Positions 45,801-58,259 of a stretch of 64,000 nt of DNA are shown one piece after another (the stretch's first letter is position 1; every line of letters starts with the position of its first letter). Below the pieces are notes generated by a model. That model saw only the letters and a program-made list of their open reading frames with translations, did no database searches and was not told where the DNA came from. The position numbers and the translations under genes are program-made. The stretch comes from Liquidambar formosana (taxonomy: Eukaryota > Streptophyta > Magnoliopsida > Saxifragales > Altingiaceae). The DNA lies in the NCBI GenBank assembly GCA_039720395.1, contig CM077832.1, positions 19,129,850 to 19,193,849 of the forward strand. Reading direction: 5' to 3'.

Positions 45801-47169
45801 ACCCTTCTTCCCTTTATCCGGGTTACCATTAGTATTTACAATCACATTACTCTTAAAAGCAGGGATTTTGCCATTAAGCTGGTTGTTTGACACATCAATT
45901 TCTGTAAGCGCAGGCAGAGTGGTAAGCTCTTCTGGAATTGAACCGGTGAGATTGTTATCAGCAAGAACCAGTCTTTGCAGAGATTTTAGTGATGCAAACT
46001 CAGGAGATATCGTACCCGTAAGACCCATTCTATGAAAATTAACGATGGTAATGTTCCCATTGCTGCAAGTGATCCCGAACCAATCCGCGCACGGATCGTT
46101 CCCTAGCCAATTCTCAGCAAACTTTGTTGGATACCCCATGGATTTTGCTATCAACAGCAATGTATTCACTCGGGGATCACAATCACTGGGCTTTGGCAGA
46201 CAAAAGCTATTGGAGTTGGCTGACATATCGACAGCAACTGAACTGTTAAACGCCTGGCATCGGCCCTTGAAGCATGTTATTAGTCAAATTCACGACCTCT
46301 AGAGACCCCAAATTCACCAATGACAATGGAACAGGACCAGTGAACATATTATCCCTCAGACTCAAGCTTTGCAAATCTTTCAAACCAGAAAAATTCGGTA
46401 AAGGCCCAGAAAATGCATTCGAATGCAACCAGATGTCCTTCAAGAAAGTCATCTTCTGTATAACATCAATGCTTCCACTAAGTTTAGCATCACTTTTTTG
46501 CCCATTGACCCACAAAGACTGAATTTGCAACCCGGCGAAACTCGCCGGCAACCCGCCTACTAGATTATTGAAAGACAAGTGAAGATTGGTCAACCCCGGA
46601 AAGTCATCTGCGCCAAGAAATTCCGGTATCTCGCCGGTGATATTGGCAGCATTGGCCGAGAAATTATGGAGGGCCGAAGCGTCTCGGAGACTTTGGGGGA
46701 TCTCCCAAGCAGAAAAGGGGTTGTTATCAATCTCAAGGGATTGAAGTGAGGACATACCAGTGAAACAATCGACAGGGATTGAACTGAACTGGTTGTAGCT
46801 GATCATCAAGACTTGCAATGAACCCAGCCCGTTTAAGCTCGGAAAAGGACCCGAAATGTTGTTCCATTGAAGCTCTAAACGCTCCAGTTCAGTGAGATTT
46901 CGGAGAGTAGAAGGAAGCGTACCTTGGAGGTTTTGTCGACCGATTTGGATTCGAGTGACCCTTCTGTCTGCTGAGCAGACTACGTGGTTCCAGTTACAGG
47001 GGTCCGGGTCCGACCATCCCAGATCTTTCGATGGGTTTAGGCTGTGTTTTAGAGCTACCATTATTGAAGCATCACTTGGGTCTGTTTGAGACTCTGCATG
47101 GAAAAGGATTGAAGAGAACCCAGCAAGAAATATGGCTAAAAGCTTGTACCCAACATGGGGTTTCTTCAT
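42850..47169 (-). CDS. TMK1: TMK1-like leucine-rich-repeat receptor kinase
   Basis: Two exons, 47169-44849 and 43379-42850, give about 949 codons; Arabidopsis TMK1 is about 942. In order: signal peptide (1-25), a Cys-paired LRR cap (C58, C65), LRRs, a non-repeat segment with the DPC..W.GI.C block (about 357-368), further LRRs, a Ser/Gly-rich stalk, a transmembrane segment (about 490-516) followed by KSKKKRF, and a kinase domain. Kinase landmarks are GRGGFG (603-608), Lys624 in AVK, HRD (723-725), DFG (743-745) and APE (769-771), so the enzyme should be active. TMK proteins are plasma-membrane kinases that act in auxin signalling and cell growth. The end [12 protein letters not shown](A)DGR is diagnostic of the TMK1 type. 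One extra base at 46251-46254 shifts the frame between the LRR halves, with a stop at 46246-46248. It is either a read/assembly error or a recent lesion. The paralogue assignment (TMK1 versus a sister) is less certain than the family. Confidence 0.93.
43380..44848 (-). other. Single intron of the TMK1-like gene
   Basis: The donor AG|GTATTT has GT at 44848-44847 and the acceptor TGTGTAG ends at 43380. The join falls inside a Val codon (G|TG), restoring [13 protein letters not shown] of the kinase activation segment. TMK genes are known to carry one intron at this kinase position. It holds a 221-bp MITE (43527-43747) and a T run at 44469-44488. Confidence 0.93.
43527..43747. mobile_element. Tourist-like MITE in the TMK1 intron
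   Basis: The ends GTGCCTATTTGGGAT and ATCCAAACAGGCAC are inverted repeats flanked by TAA on both sides (43524-43526 and 43748-43750), the 3-bp target duplication of the PIF/Harbinger superfamily. No coding is present. Confidence 0.8.
46246..46254 (-). other. One-base frameshift in the TMK1-like exon 1
   Basis: The frame from 47169 ends at a TAA (46246-46248) after LQGPMPGV, whereas family alignment continues directly in the next frame with [17 protein letters not shown] single surplus base among 46251-46254 explains it. No splice signals surround it. Translation from the first ATG would end after 307 residues. Confidence 0.9.
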
Positions 47170-47191
47170 CCCGGAAAGCTATATGTATATA

Positions 47192-47197
47192 TAGAGA

Positions 47198-47233
<36 letters not shown>

Positions 47234-47240
47234 CAGAGAG
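47192..47240 (-). repeat. CT-rich microsatellite just upstream of the TMK1 start codon
   Basis: On the coding strand a (CTCTGT)n stretch (47215-47240) is followed by (CT)n (47192-47214), ending 22 bp before the ATG. It lies almost certainly in the 5' UTR, where plant genes often carry CT tracts. Confidence 0.9.
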
Positions 47241-47935
47241 AAGAATTGAGTTCAGAAGGTGGTGCGGAGATATTTGGAGGACTTATACAAGCATTGCTTG
47301 CTTGTTATGTGTTTCTCTGCTTCACGGAGAGGAACACAAAGGTTGCTGCTGAAAGTCGTAGGCTTAAGGGTGGGTGTGTGAGAGAGAAAGGGAGGGGGGT
47401 GGTTATGTTGCAGAAGATATTTTCATAAGGGCTTAGATAAGCATTGCTTAAACGCAATGTACATTTTTCAACGAGAGAGACATAGAGGTATTTTGATCAG
47501 TGCTCGAGTGAGGGGTAAGCAAGAAGAGTGGGCACGAGAAATGGAGAGTGAGCACATGACTGTGGGGCCCACAGATCTGAAAGTAATGGCTGTCAGAACA
47601 GTGTCAAAAGCTGGATATAACTGGCTGATGATTCTTGGTACGTGGCCAACTTGGCGTTTTGTGTCTGCAATACGTGTCGCATGTGTTCTACACAGAAACT
47701 CGAGCTGTCGTTAAAGTCTTCCAATGAAAATTTTTAAAGAGGTCAAGTTAGCAACAAAGATTACATAATCCTATGAAGGAAATGGTTTGAACTCGACTTA
47801 ATAGCTTTTTAAAACGTCTATTATAACAGGGCATTAGGAGCAATGTTTTGAGCCAGGTCCTCTGTCGGATATTTGAATACTTTGCTGCATTGAACGGTTC
47901 TAAATGGTTTAGTTTTTATCCCATAAGTGTACTTG

Positions 47936-47966
<31 letters not shown>

Positions 47967-49236
47967 TAGTTAGAATATCCAAAGCAAACCCGAACACCTA
48001 AGCAGAAGATCTTTTTTTGTTATGTTATTAGGTTTCATTGCTTCACCTCTCTTTCAAGCTATATCATGGGGTTGTTTTCGGAGTTATTAAGAGAGAGAGG
48101 GGGGGTCCAATAGTATTACTGATCTTACAATTAATTCTCTCTCTCTCATTTCTTTCCAAGAATCTAAATTAGACCTAGATACCTCATTTTCATAAGGGAA
48201 ACACTTTCTATCTCGAATTTGAGATTTCCTAATAGAGGTTTGGGTCCCATCCTCTTGTTTCTATTCGGAAATCTCAAATTTGGGATACGTAGCATGACCT
48301 TTTTCATTTCTTTTTTTCTAGAGAACAATTAGGCACATCAATTGGTCACCATTTCATCAATGATTAGTATGAGTAGGTTATCATGAGTGTTTCTATAATG
48401 TCATTTTGTTTGTAGGAGGTTTTGCAGGGATTTGGGGAGAATGAAGTAAAATAACCCCTAGGGTAATTCAGAAATTTTGTTCTCGTCATTTTCCTCTTTT
48501 TGTTGTAGTCCATTGACCCTCTCCTGATGTTATAATTTATTTTTAAGCAGTGATCCCTTAACCCACTTTCATTTATATATCTTAGTGATTATTGAAATAA
48601 TATTCATCTCAATGCAATATTCAAAACTTTGTTAAGGTTGATTGTGTTTATGTATTTTTTGAGTTTTGATGTATTTGAACTTCAATCTTATGTACGTTTT
48701 GTTAAATCAAATCTACGATGTTAATCGAATAAAAATCAAGTGCCCATTTGCAAGTCACCATGGTGTGAGCATGGTTTTGAACCCAGTGTTTAGACCTACC
48801 CACAACATGGCAGCTTATTGCCACCAAGTTGGTATGATTTGTTCACTCATTTTCTCACCATGGAAAAATCCACAAAAAATCCAAAGAAGTCCCATGGTCA
48901 TTATTTCATGTCATAAAAGCAGTAATTTCCAAAAAAAATTTATTCGTTAGGTATCATTTTCAGTGCATTATTCCAAAGGTGTTCAAATTTGGACAGATTC
49001 TGTGAATCTCTCTTTTTTGCTTCAAAACGTCATTCAATGATTTTTAAAAATTCTATTAAAAGTTGGGGATGTTATTTTATGTGTTCTAAACCTTTCCATC
49101 AAAGGATTTTTCCCACAAAAATCTCTAGATTTGTAAAATTTTAAAAAAAACAGTGACTTGTTCATTTCCGCACAGTTTGTGCTCATAGTTTTAAAATGTG
49201 TATTCCCTTATCTTAGAAAAATCCACAAAAATTCTC
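47241..49236. other. Upstream region of the TMK1-like gene and spacer
   Basis: Presumed promoter on the minus strand. No TATA box can be set with confidence. It contains an A/T run of about 29 T (47936-47964), short GA/CT tracts at 48091-48105 and 48137-48149, and no coding region. Confidence 0.55.
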
Positions 49237-49239
49237 TAA

Positions 49240-49295
49240 GGCTCTATTTGGTTCGTGGATTTTATCAAGGTAAAAAAAAAATATATACATATATC

Positions 49296-49359
<64 letters not shown>

Positions 49360-49524
49360 AATTGTACTTTTTTTATTTGGTTGCAATGAAAAATTGGAAG
49401 AAGAATAAGAATTATAATAATTTTAACTTGATATGATTTTATCTTTTCCTTTTATTTTCTTTCCTCAATTTTTTTCCCTTTTTTTTTTTGTTTCTTTGGT
49501 AGAATCCATGAACCAAATAGAGGG
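49240..49524. mobile_element. Tourist-like MITE, first of an abutting pair
   Basis: The ends GGCTCTATTTGGTTC and GAACCAAATAGAGGG (right end here ATGAACCAAATAGAGGG) are flanked by TAA (49237-49239 and 49525-49527). A long (TA)n microsatellite (about 49302-49356) enlarged it. Confidence 0.85.
49302..49356. repeat. (TA)n microsatellite in MITE
   Basis: About 27 TA units in an uninterrupted run, preceded by impure TA/CA text. Confidence 0.95.
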
Positions 49525-49527
49525 TAA

Positions 49528-49685
49528 GGCTCTATTTGGTTCAAATTTTATCAAGGAAAAAAAATAAAATATGAAGAATTATACTTTTTCTTATTTGGTT
49601 GCAATGGAAAATTGGTTAAAGAAGTAATTGAAATAATTTTGGCTTAATATGATTTCATATTTTCCTTCCATTTTCTTTCCTCCTC

Positions 49686-49720
<35 letters not shown>

Positions 49721-49749
49721 ATGATAAAATTCACAAACCAAATAGAGGG
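49528..49749. mobile_element. Tourist-like MITE, second of the pair
   Basis: Same ends and interior order as 49240-49524. It shares the TAA at 49525-49527 with the first copy and has its own TAA at 49750-49752. Confidence 0.85.
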
Positions 49750-49752
49750 TAA

Positions 49753-52118
49753 GTGTTTTTCAATGCGTCCCCAAAATCTCTTTAAAAGGGCACAAAACTA
49801 GAAAATCGTTGGCACCCCGGATTAGCCATTTTTTGGAGACTGGTTTTATAAATTGCTTGTTGTGTCGTTTTTTTTTTAATTTTTTATTTTTAAAAGCAAA
49901 ATCTATTCTCAAACTTGTTTTTCCTAAACCAGTTTTAAAATGCTACAACGTTCGACTTTCGGGAAGATTTCACTAATCCCATTTCTAATTGTTTTCTTAA
50001 AATGTAGAATGATTTTCATGTCCCTCAAAATGGTTTATTCGAACCGAGGTTTAGGCAATCTCACTTGGTATCAATTTCACTCCTCAATCCATTTGCAAAC
50101 AATATTTCAAAACCCAAATTTAGGTCCTTGGAATAATGCATTGAAAGTGTATCCATTGTTCCCTTTCCAAACCTTCAAATACATTTTTTATCACTAAAAC
50201 TAAGAAGAGGGATCCCTTTGTGATAAGGGAGCTAACTAGACATAAAATGCCCAACTTTGAGACGGAAGGTGAATTTGATTCTTTTATCCAAATCATTTTC
50301 AAACAAAATGGAAACTTCGAAAGCATATTCAAATAAACTCTTTTAACTTTTTTTTCATTTTTTTTTTTTTTTTTTCAAAACCAAAGCCTAAAGATTTTCG
50401 CAACCCGATTGGTTTCCCTCAAAAGCTCACCACCCGGCACCCGATTCATATTCTTTCAAAGGATCGTTTCGTGTCAATTTGGTCAAGTAGGAGATTAGTA
50501 ATGTCAATAGAAGATAATATTAGAAACACTGTCAAAATCAAGAACTCTCAAATTCCAATTAGCAATGTGGGGTGCCTAACACCTTCTCCACTTGTACCCA
50601 AACCTCTATAGCCTCAATCTCTAGTAATGTAGACCTCTAGGAGTCATTCAATTTTTTTAAATGAAAAATAATTTTTTTTCAAATGAACTCTCAGATGACC
50701 TCTAATGACCTGAAATAGGGTCGTTAGTTATATATTAAAAAAAATTAATTTTAAAGCCAATTTTGTTGCATGTTTAATAAAAATAATTCATTTGAAAACT
50801 TTTTTAGAAAATCCGGCATGATCCCGTCTGTAAATAGGACATACTAAGTTATTGACTATTCAAATACCTGTCGAAAATACATCAATAGTAATTTCCAGTA
50901 CATCGACACAACATTTTCTAAAAATAAATAAGGTAAAGGTTGTGTTATAGTCACATAGGTCTCATCCACATCCACCATTTGTTTACAAATTACAGGCCAT
51001 GAATTAAATTAATACATGCCTAGGTTCAAGTTGAAATAAAATACAATAATTTTCTTAAATTTGTTACATATGACCTAAATATGATGCATACATGCCAATG
51101 AATCCCCAAAATCTCGGGTGAAGCTTTATTTCTAAAAATAAGACCTACAAGGAAACTAAGGGGTGTGAGTGATACGCTTTTTCTCAAAAGAACCCAAAGT
51201 TTTAAATACCATAATTTTATATACTTTTCAAAGAACCTACAAAACCATTGTTAGTTTGCAATATAACTTGTCAAGAAATAAAACTATATAAATATAAAGG
51301 ATAAATTGCAGAAATTAAATCATTTGATTTAATACTTACATACCTCGTTACCAACACCATTTTTTTTTTTTTAATAAAAAGGTAAGAAATAAACTCAAGT
51401 TATTTATAATCGAAATGAACATAATACCAATGAATAATCTTCATTTTTCTGATACCATATCACAACATTTCAAGCCTATTAAATCCTCCTCGTTGGGGCC
51501 TCGCGCACGAAATAACAGGAATAAGAGGAACACGGTTAGACATCCCTACCTGGGACTAGTGATAACCTCATTCCTAGGAAACACGACACGACATTTTTAT
51601 TTAGGACCGTAGTAACCTAGATTCGGGACAACACTAAGTCACCCAGGAGAGAACACGGCACGATGTCCCATTTTGGGACCACAGTAGTCTTGACTCCAAT
51701 AGCCCTCAACATCACTATTTTTCTCTTTATCTATCATTTTCATAATTCCCACATAAACTGGAAAATCATATATAAATTTTCCAAAAACCATATAATAGGT
51801 TTGTGAATTTAAATCATATGAAATAACCCCATAAATCATATAAATCATGGGAGCCGATATTGCCAGAGAACAAACTCTTCTTCCAAGGGTTTTTTTGTTA
51901 ACCGGACAAAATTGCCCCTTCTTCTCTTACTTACCCTTCTCGATCTCTCCTCTTTTCTGTCTTTTTTATCCTTTTATTTCTCCTATTTCGTTCTCCCCTT
52001 TTTTTCTTTTCTTTTTTGTAATCTTCTATCCCATTCTTCTAATCTTCTTCCTCAGATGGCTTAATCTAATTCAAATTCACTAAAGCCAACATGAAGAACC
52101 CACCATGATCCTAACCTG
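49753..52118. other. Degenerate repeat-rich spacer
   Basis: No gene is seen. The GTGGGGTGCCTAACACCTTC phrase at about 50567-50586 recalls the same words in the LTR 6026-7571 (about 7388), so a decayed member of that LTR group probably lies around 49800-51000. A three-unit decayed repeat lies at 51528-51690. Confidence 0.45.
51528..51690. repeat. Decayed tandem repeat, three units
   Basis: GAACACGG or GAAACACGAC begins at 51528, 51578 and 51651, each followed by a GACAT(C/T)CC-like word, a GGGAC word and AGTA(A/G)CC. It may be from an old LTR. Confidence 0.55.
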
Positions 52119-55100
52119 TAATGTCCCAAATTGGTACTACGGACCTTGCCCCCATTTTACGGTCAGTGATGGCAGTGGTGTCGGTGCATGTAGAGTGGAT
52201 GGCGGTGAAAAGGGTGTATAAAGAGAGATCCCTTCAAAAAGAGGTTTTGGTTATGTGATGATTTGGATGGGATTATTCTTCTCTAACAATTATATCATGA
52301 TTATTCTCAAGTCATGGGAGAGGGAAACTAAACAAAACTAAAACAGAGCAACAAAATTTACCTTCTTTATTGGGTTTTGTTTTGTTTTCTGCCTACTCTT
52401 TCTCTCTCCCTCCCTCTCTTTTTTCCTCTTGTTTTTGCTGTACTCTCCTTTTTTTTTTCTTTTTTTTTTCTTTTAATTATCTAGATCGAGGGGAAAACTT
52501 CCCCACTGAATAGAAATATTATGCTCAAAACCTCAACACAAACACCACCCCTAGAAACACTGCAAAATCAGACTCTAAGGAAAACCCAATTAAGCTATAA
52601 ACAAAAAAATATACCCTCGACACAGGGAATTCAAAATATAAGCAGGCCCAAAACACCTTCTCACACTTCTCTCTTCTCTAGTTTTTATTATTATTATTTT
52701 TAAAGCTAAGTGGTTGCGAGGTTATTTGATCTTTCTTACCTTCTCCCTCTAATTGGATTTGGTTGTTACAGCAAGGAGATGGTGCTCGCAGCAAGTGGCC
52801 AACTATTTCAGAAATAGGAGATTTTTGTAGGGAGCTGAAAAGGTCAAAAAGAGAGAAGAAAGAAGAGAGAGAAGGGGTAATTTCGTCCATTTGCAAAACA
52901 AAAGCCATGGATGAGAGTTTTTGTCTTCGGCAATATCATCTCCCATAAATCATTTCCAACCATTTTCAAAATAATGATTGCAAAAACATTTATATAAAAG
53001 TGACCCCCAATATTTCTATTGTACAAATATAGCCCAATAGGTTTCAAAATTAACTAATTTCAGCCCATAAACATTTAAGAGTTCCAAAAATAACATGAAT
53101 ATAACAAAATGATATATAAATCAAACCCTAGGTTTTTCAAAACTTGTCAAAACCCATAAAATATACCCTCATGCATGATATTTATGCAAAGTTTACAAAA
53201 TGCATGTAAATCTACGTGATTTATACCCAAAACCCCCATGCATCCAAGGTTTATAAAGATAAAATGTCCCTACCTCAAATATGAGTGAAAAAAAATATAT
53301 ATGAAAAACCACTGTTGTAGATGCATAGATTAGGCTACGAAGTTGCTAGATCCAAGCTCACGGGCGTTAGATCGGAGCTCTCACGCTCTACTGCCCCTCC
53401 ATTGACCCCATCACTCTCTCGGTTCTCTTTGTTCCCTCCCTTTCTCTCTTTTCTTTTCTTTTTTTTTTTTCTTCACCAATATGGGGTCTAACCCCTAAAA
53501 GTGAAACTAAAAAAAAATATAAGTGGGGGCAAAAAAGGAATTTCACACCTTTTTTTTTTAATATGTTATTTTATTTTATTCTTTTTTAATCTTATTTAAG
53601 TCATCACATGACCAATCACATTCTTAACCTATGATTGGTGGCAACTCTATAGCCTCAATTATTTTGAATATGCTTATGTATTTAGTTTGATTGAGGCAAC
53701 CTTAAACCTAATCTATTTGTTCAAACCCATCTAATCATCACAATTCTTTCACGCTAATTGGGGTCGTCCCACAACTCAAATGTGTGGGGGCGGTTTTGGG
53801 GTAGCAACACACGTGATATGCTTATACTCGGGAATTTAATTTCAAAACCTGTATTTAATTATGTTGTTATCCGGCCAATGGGTAGTTGAACATGTAATTT
53901 GATTATATAAATATAATTTTTAATATGTAATCAGAACAATATTAAGTCCTTAATTTCCAACATCATTTATATACCTTTTGGCCCCTTCCTCCTATAACTT
54001 TGAGCACTCGGGTACACAATTTAGCGGCCAGTGCTGGCCGCCTTTTGTACATGTTCATCTCAATCTACTCTCCCCTATGTCCTGATATAATCACCCATCA
54101 AAGCTACTTCTATGCATTCTCAAATTGTTATATCACAGTTTGTCCATTTCTACACCCTCACTTCAACCACACCTTAGGAACAATCTATTAAACATCTCTA
54201 TTAATAGGAAAAAGAAGAAAACCAACCTAGAATTTAACACATGCTTGGATAACACATAACCACAAAGGTAACGCTGGCATTACTATATCCTAAAACAATA
54301 GACACAAACCATATTTTTCCCCCTTTTTTTGTGTGTGGGGTGGGGGTGGGTGATGACAGGCCTGAAGCCAACCAGATTAAGATTTCTAACATGGTGATAT
54401 TCAACTAGAGATCAATAAACTTGTTAGGTTCATGACTACCTTGTCTACGAGTCTTGGACCAATTACCATAAAGATATTACATTACACACCATATCGAATG
54501 CTTCTGTACTCCTCTCCATTCAATACCCAAGGGGAGGATTTCCCCTACCCAGCCAACACCCACATACGGGGAAAAAGGCACCCATATGGCCATATTGACG
54601 CATGACATCCACACATAAACATAGATATGACATTGAATTGAAATCTTTAAAACAACACCTGAGATCCAAAGAGTGAATGAAACATTTGATTCTGACCTGC
54701 ATGCTACCTTGCCAACTATTTACCTTTATCTACCATAAAGCTCCAGAGTCAATGCACCTAATAGCTCCAACACAAGCCAAAATTTTGAAGCTCTTCCAAT
54801 TTACCAAGTATTGTTAACCACGCATCTCCGCAACCTTTTTGTCATTGCATGATCTCTCCCATTTCCTACTCCTACTGGTCAAAGTTTCGTTGTCATCCTT
54901 TCCTTCCTGCATATTGAAACTTACACATCTCAGAAATGTCAAGCGATAAAAAGGTTTTAGAATGTTAAAGCTTATATGATCTTAGGCTCTTGATCAGCCA
55001 ATGAATCATGGGGGCCCTCTAATTTGTTGGCTCTCATAAATGAGGGTAGGCATCTGAAAATTCTATATGAATAAGAATTTCTAAAACATGCACCTTGCAA

Positions 55101-55909
55101 TCCTATTTTAAAAAAAATGCAAGAATGTCAAACCTGTTTTATATTGTATATCAACATGAAGATATTGTGGTTTGAGGAGAAGACATCTCCACTGTGGAGT
55201 TTCCAGTTAGCAGCAATTATATTCTAATTTTTTTGTATTTTAAAAATTAGTAGTGTTACTTCCTAGTTTGGTATTTCTATTGAAATGATACCTAGAAGTC
55301 AACAGGTTGGACACCTATTACCACTTGCACTTGGACACCTCACACCCACACCAAGGTAACGCCAATCATAAGCAAATCAGGCCAAATTTTGATCTTTTTA
55401 AGTAGTTACGGTAGCAAGTATTGTAATGGGAATTGTTCATGCTACTATAGCGAGCAATCATGTTACCATAGCACAGCACTGCTACAATATTAGTGAATGA
55501 TTAGGGATATTTTGATCTTTTTAAGTTCTCTAACTTAGGGTTTTAAACCATGGCTAAGATTAGTTTAATTCAAGGGCTAGGATTTGCTACTGGTTTTCCT
55601 GTATATACTAGCCTAAGGCCTTCCTTTTTATTTTAATGAAATTTAATTACTTGTCAAAAAAATAAAAATAAAAAGAAGGGGAGGGGTGGGGGGCCTAGGA
55701 TTTTCTATATTAGTTTTTTTTATCCACGACAAAGTGAATATTGAATTGAGAATTTGCAGCTTTAGAAGTTCTTGTTTAGAGGCCATGGTGCCTAGATCTC
55801 TTTTTTCTCTCTTTTTATTGTTCTTATTTATTATATTCAATTTCTTCTTCTCTGCATCTTGTTCTTCTTTCTTTCTATTTCTCCACCATTTCCCATTGTT
55901 TTAAAGTTT
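52119..55909. other. AT-rich spacer
   Basis: No recognisable gene. TGTAATGTCCCAAATTGG at 52119 resembles the start of some gypsy LTRs, but no matching end or TSD was found. CT- and T-rich runs occur at 51940-52020, 52390-52480 and 53400-53475, and the word GTGTGGGGGCGGTTTTGGGG lies at about 53780. Confidence 0.45.
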
Positions 55910-55918
55910 TAAAAACAA

Positions 55919-58004
55919 GGGTAAATTGCAGAAAAATACCCCGAAGTTTGGTAGGGTTCCAGTTTGGTACCCTTAAATTAAAATTTCATCAATTGAGTCC
56001 TCAAACTATTAGTTGTTTTACAATTCGGGGCCTATCATATAAGCAACTGTTTGTTAACCAAATGGTAAAGAGGCATGTGATGTGCACTTGACCTTATTTA
56101 TGCCTACTTTGCCCTGTCATGTTTATGGAAAGCCTATGTTACCCCACTACTAAATATTAAGAAAAAATAAAACAAAAAACACAAGAAAAAAAAAAAAAAC
56201 GAGGCAAAAATGTCTATCATCTGGCCTTCATCAGTGAAGGTTCTTTCTCTGAGAGAGATTCTTTTCTTGTTTTTTTTTGGTTGAGGACTCTATGAGAGAT
56301 CACTTCTCTCTCTCTTTCCCCCAAACTCACCTCAACGTTGCTCTCCCCTGTCAATCTCGAACCTCGACCAAACCTAGATCCATCATGTTCATAGTATTAA
56401 GACTCTTTGCCCAACTCACCTGAGCATGAAACCCATAACTGTGAAAAAAAAAAATTCATTTATTCTTTGTGTTCTGCCATCGATTAATGATATCTCTTCC
56501 AAAGCATAATGGTTTGATGGGGTGTACGGCTAGCTAATTTAAGGAAGAAATTTAGATGAAACTGGATGATGGCTCGAGCATAGTCCCATTTGCACAAATC
56601 ACCATCTATGAATCACGAATACTTCAAAAACCCCAACAAATCCGTATTGTATCCATATTGGATATGATACGCCTAGGATACTCCTCGATACGTATCTAAT
56701 ACTCTCCATACGTATCAAAATAATAATACACATTGCCACATCATCGGATACACCTTGGATACTTCTTAGATACACCATAGATACGTTTGGGATTCTTTTA
56801 GGATTTGTTTATAATTATTTATTTATTAAATAAACAGGGGTAAATTTAAAAATACATAATACTCATATTTTGATTGAAACAATAAACATTTTAGTTTTCT
56901 CATCTTAGTTCTCTTTCCACTGTTATTCTCCTAGGGCAATCATTGTAGAGCAATAGAGCTAAATGGCTATTTCGTAATGTTAATGTCATTCTAATTTTTT
57001 TCTATGAATGATTAAAATGGTTGATGCTCATGGATGTGTTCTTTGTACATCTATTTTTGCATATTAGATGATTTTGTAGATATTTTAAACTTTTTAAAAT
57101 GTTTTTTTATTGATGTTTTAGATCAAATATTAATATTAATATATTTATTTATTAATATATCCCCGCCGTATCGTATCCTACATTTTTTTAGAATTTTTTA
57201 ATCGACAGTATCTTTATTACATCGTATTCGTATTCGTATTCGTGCTTCATAGCTCGCCATCATTGCTGGTGAAAGTGCTCAGCTATTGACCTTAACTATT
57301 TTTGATGCCAAAACATACAATCAATTAAAAAAAATGGGTTTTCAAATCTACGATAGGTCAAATCAGTGGTGGAAGGTGTTGTAGAAGTAGTTGGAGAAGA
57401 AGAGAATGGGGCCTTTATGACAAGAGTTGGCACGACGAAGACCCTTGACCTATCGATTTTGAATGGTGAGCGACAGTGATGCAGAGGCCCTTCCTCGTCA
57501 ACAGTGAAGGAAATGACGCCATCAACATTATAATCATTTTCGTTTTTTGAATCGAGCTCGACGACAGTGTGTTAGATTACGAGTAGTCAGTGATCGCCAG
57601 AAACAACTGCTTCTACATCGTCAATTGTTAATCTCCATGGTTTAGGTTAGTGGTTAAGGTTTGGATGATCATGCGGTGTGCATTGGGTTTACATCTTTTC
57701 CTCAAGGATCATTGGAGGATTAAACACAAGACATGGCTTTGATACACCGATCTGAATTGAATCCCTCTCTCCATTTTGTTTCTTGTGGATGAACCCTAGC
57801 ATGTTAGCCATGGCGTTAGGGAATATTGCATCAAAACTACATTGTTAGTGTAAAGGGTATAATGGTCATTTCATGATTGTCATTAACAGTGTTATCAATT
57901 TTGGGTTAACACATGAAATGGGGACTCAATTAACGAGTTTTAAACTTGAGGATACTAAACTAAAACCTGACCCAAACTTGAAGGTAGTTTTCTGTAATTT
58001 ACCC
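55919..58004. mobile_element. Non-autonomous Mutator-like element
   Basis: The left end GGGTAAATTGCAGAAAAATA and the right end (inverse: GGGTAAATTACAGAAAACTA) form a terminal inverted repeat readable for about 100 bp. The flanks TAAAAACAA (55910-55918) and TAAAAACAG (58005-58013) are a 9-bp TSD with one change. The 2.1-kb interior has no transposase. It contains TATCG/GATACG-rich text (56650-56780), a (TATTCG)n stretch at about 57224-57243, and GAAAGTGCTCAGCT-like unique text. Confidence 0.88.
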
Positions 58005-58259
58005 TAAAAACAGTAACCTCTCATGGTAAACCATTTATTAGCCACTTAAACCCTAGTTCTATGTCTGAAATCCCATCCTATCTATCCCACCCTAGCTTCT
58101 ATGTCTGAAATCCCATCCATCTATCCCTTATCACCATTATAACAATGTTCAGCAAGCCGCAAACCCTAATTTTCATTATATTGCTAAATTTAGTGAAAAT
58201 TTCTGCATCACTTCTTAAAAATTGTACCCAAAACGATCTTTCATTTAAGAAATCTCTAC

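Noticed and set aside
52119..53808. Candidate gypsy LTR from TGTAATGTCCCAAATT to GGTAGCAACA
   Set aside because: The flanks show no target duplication and no second copy was found.
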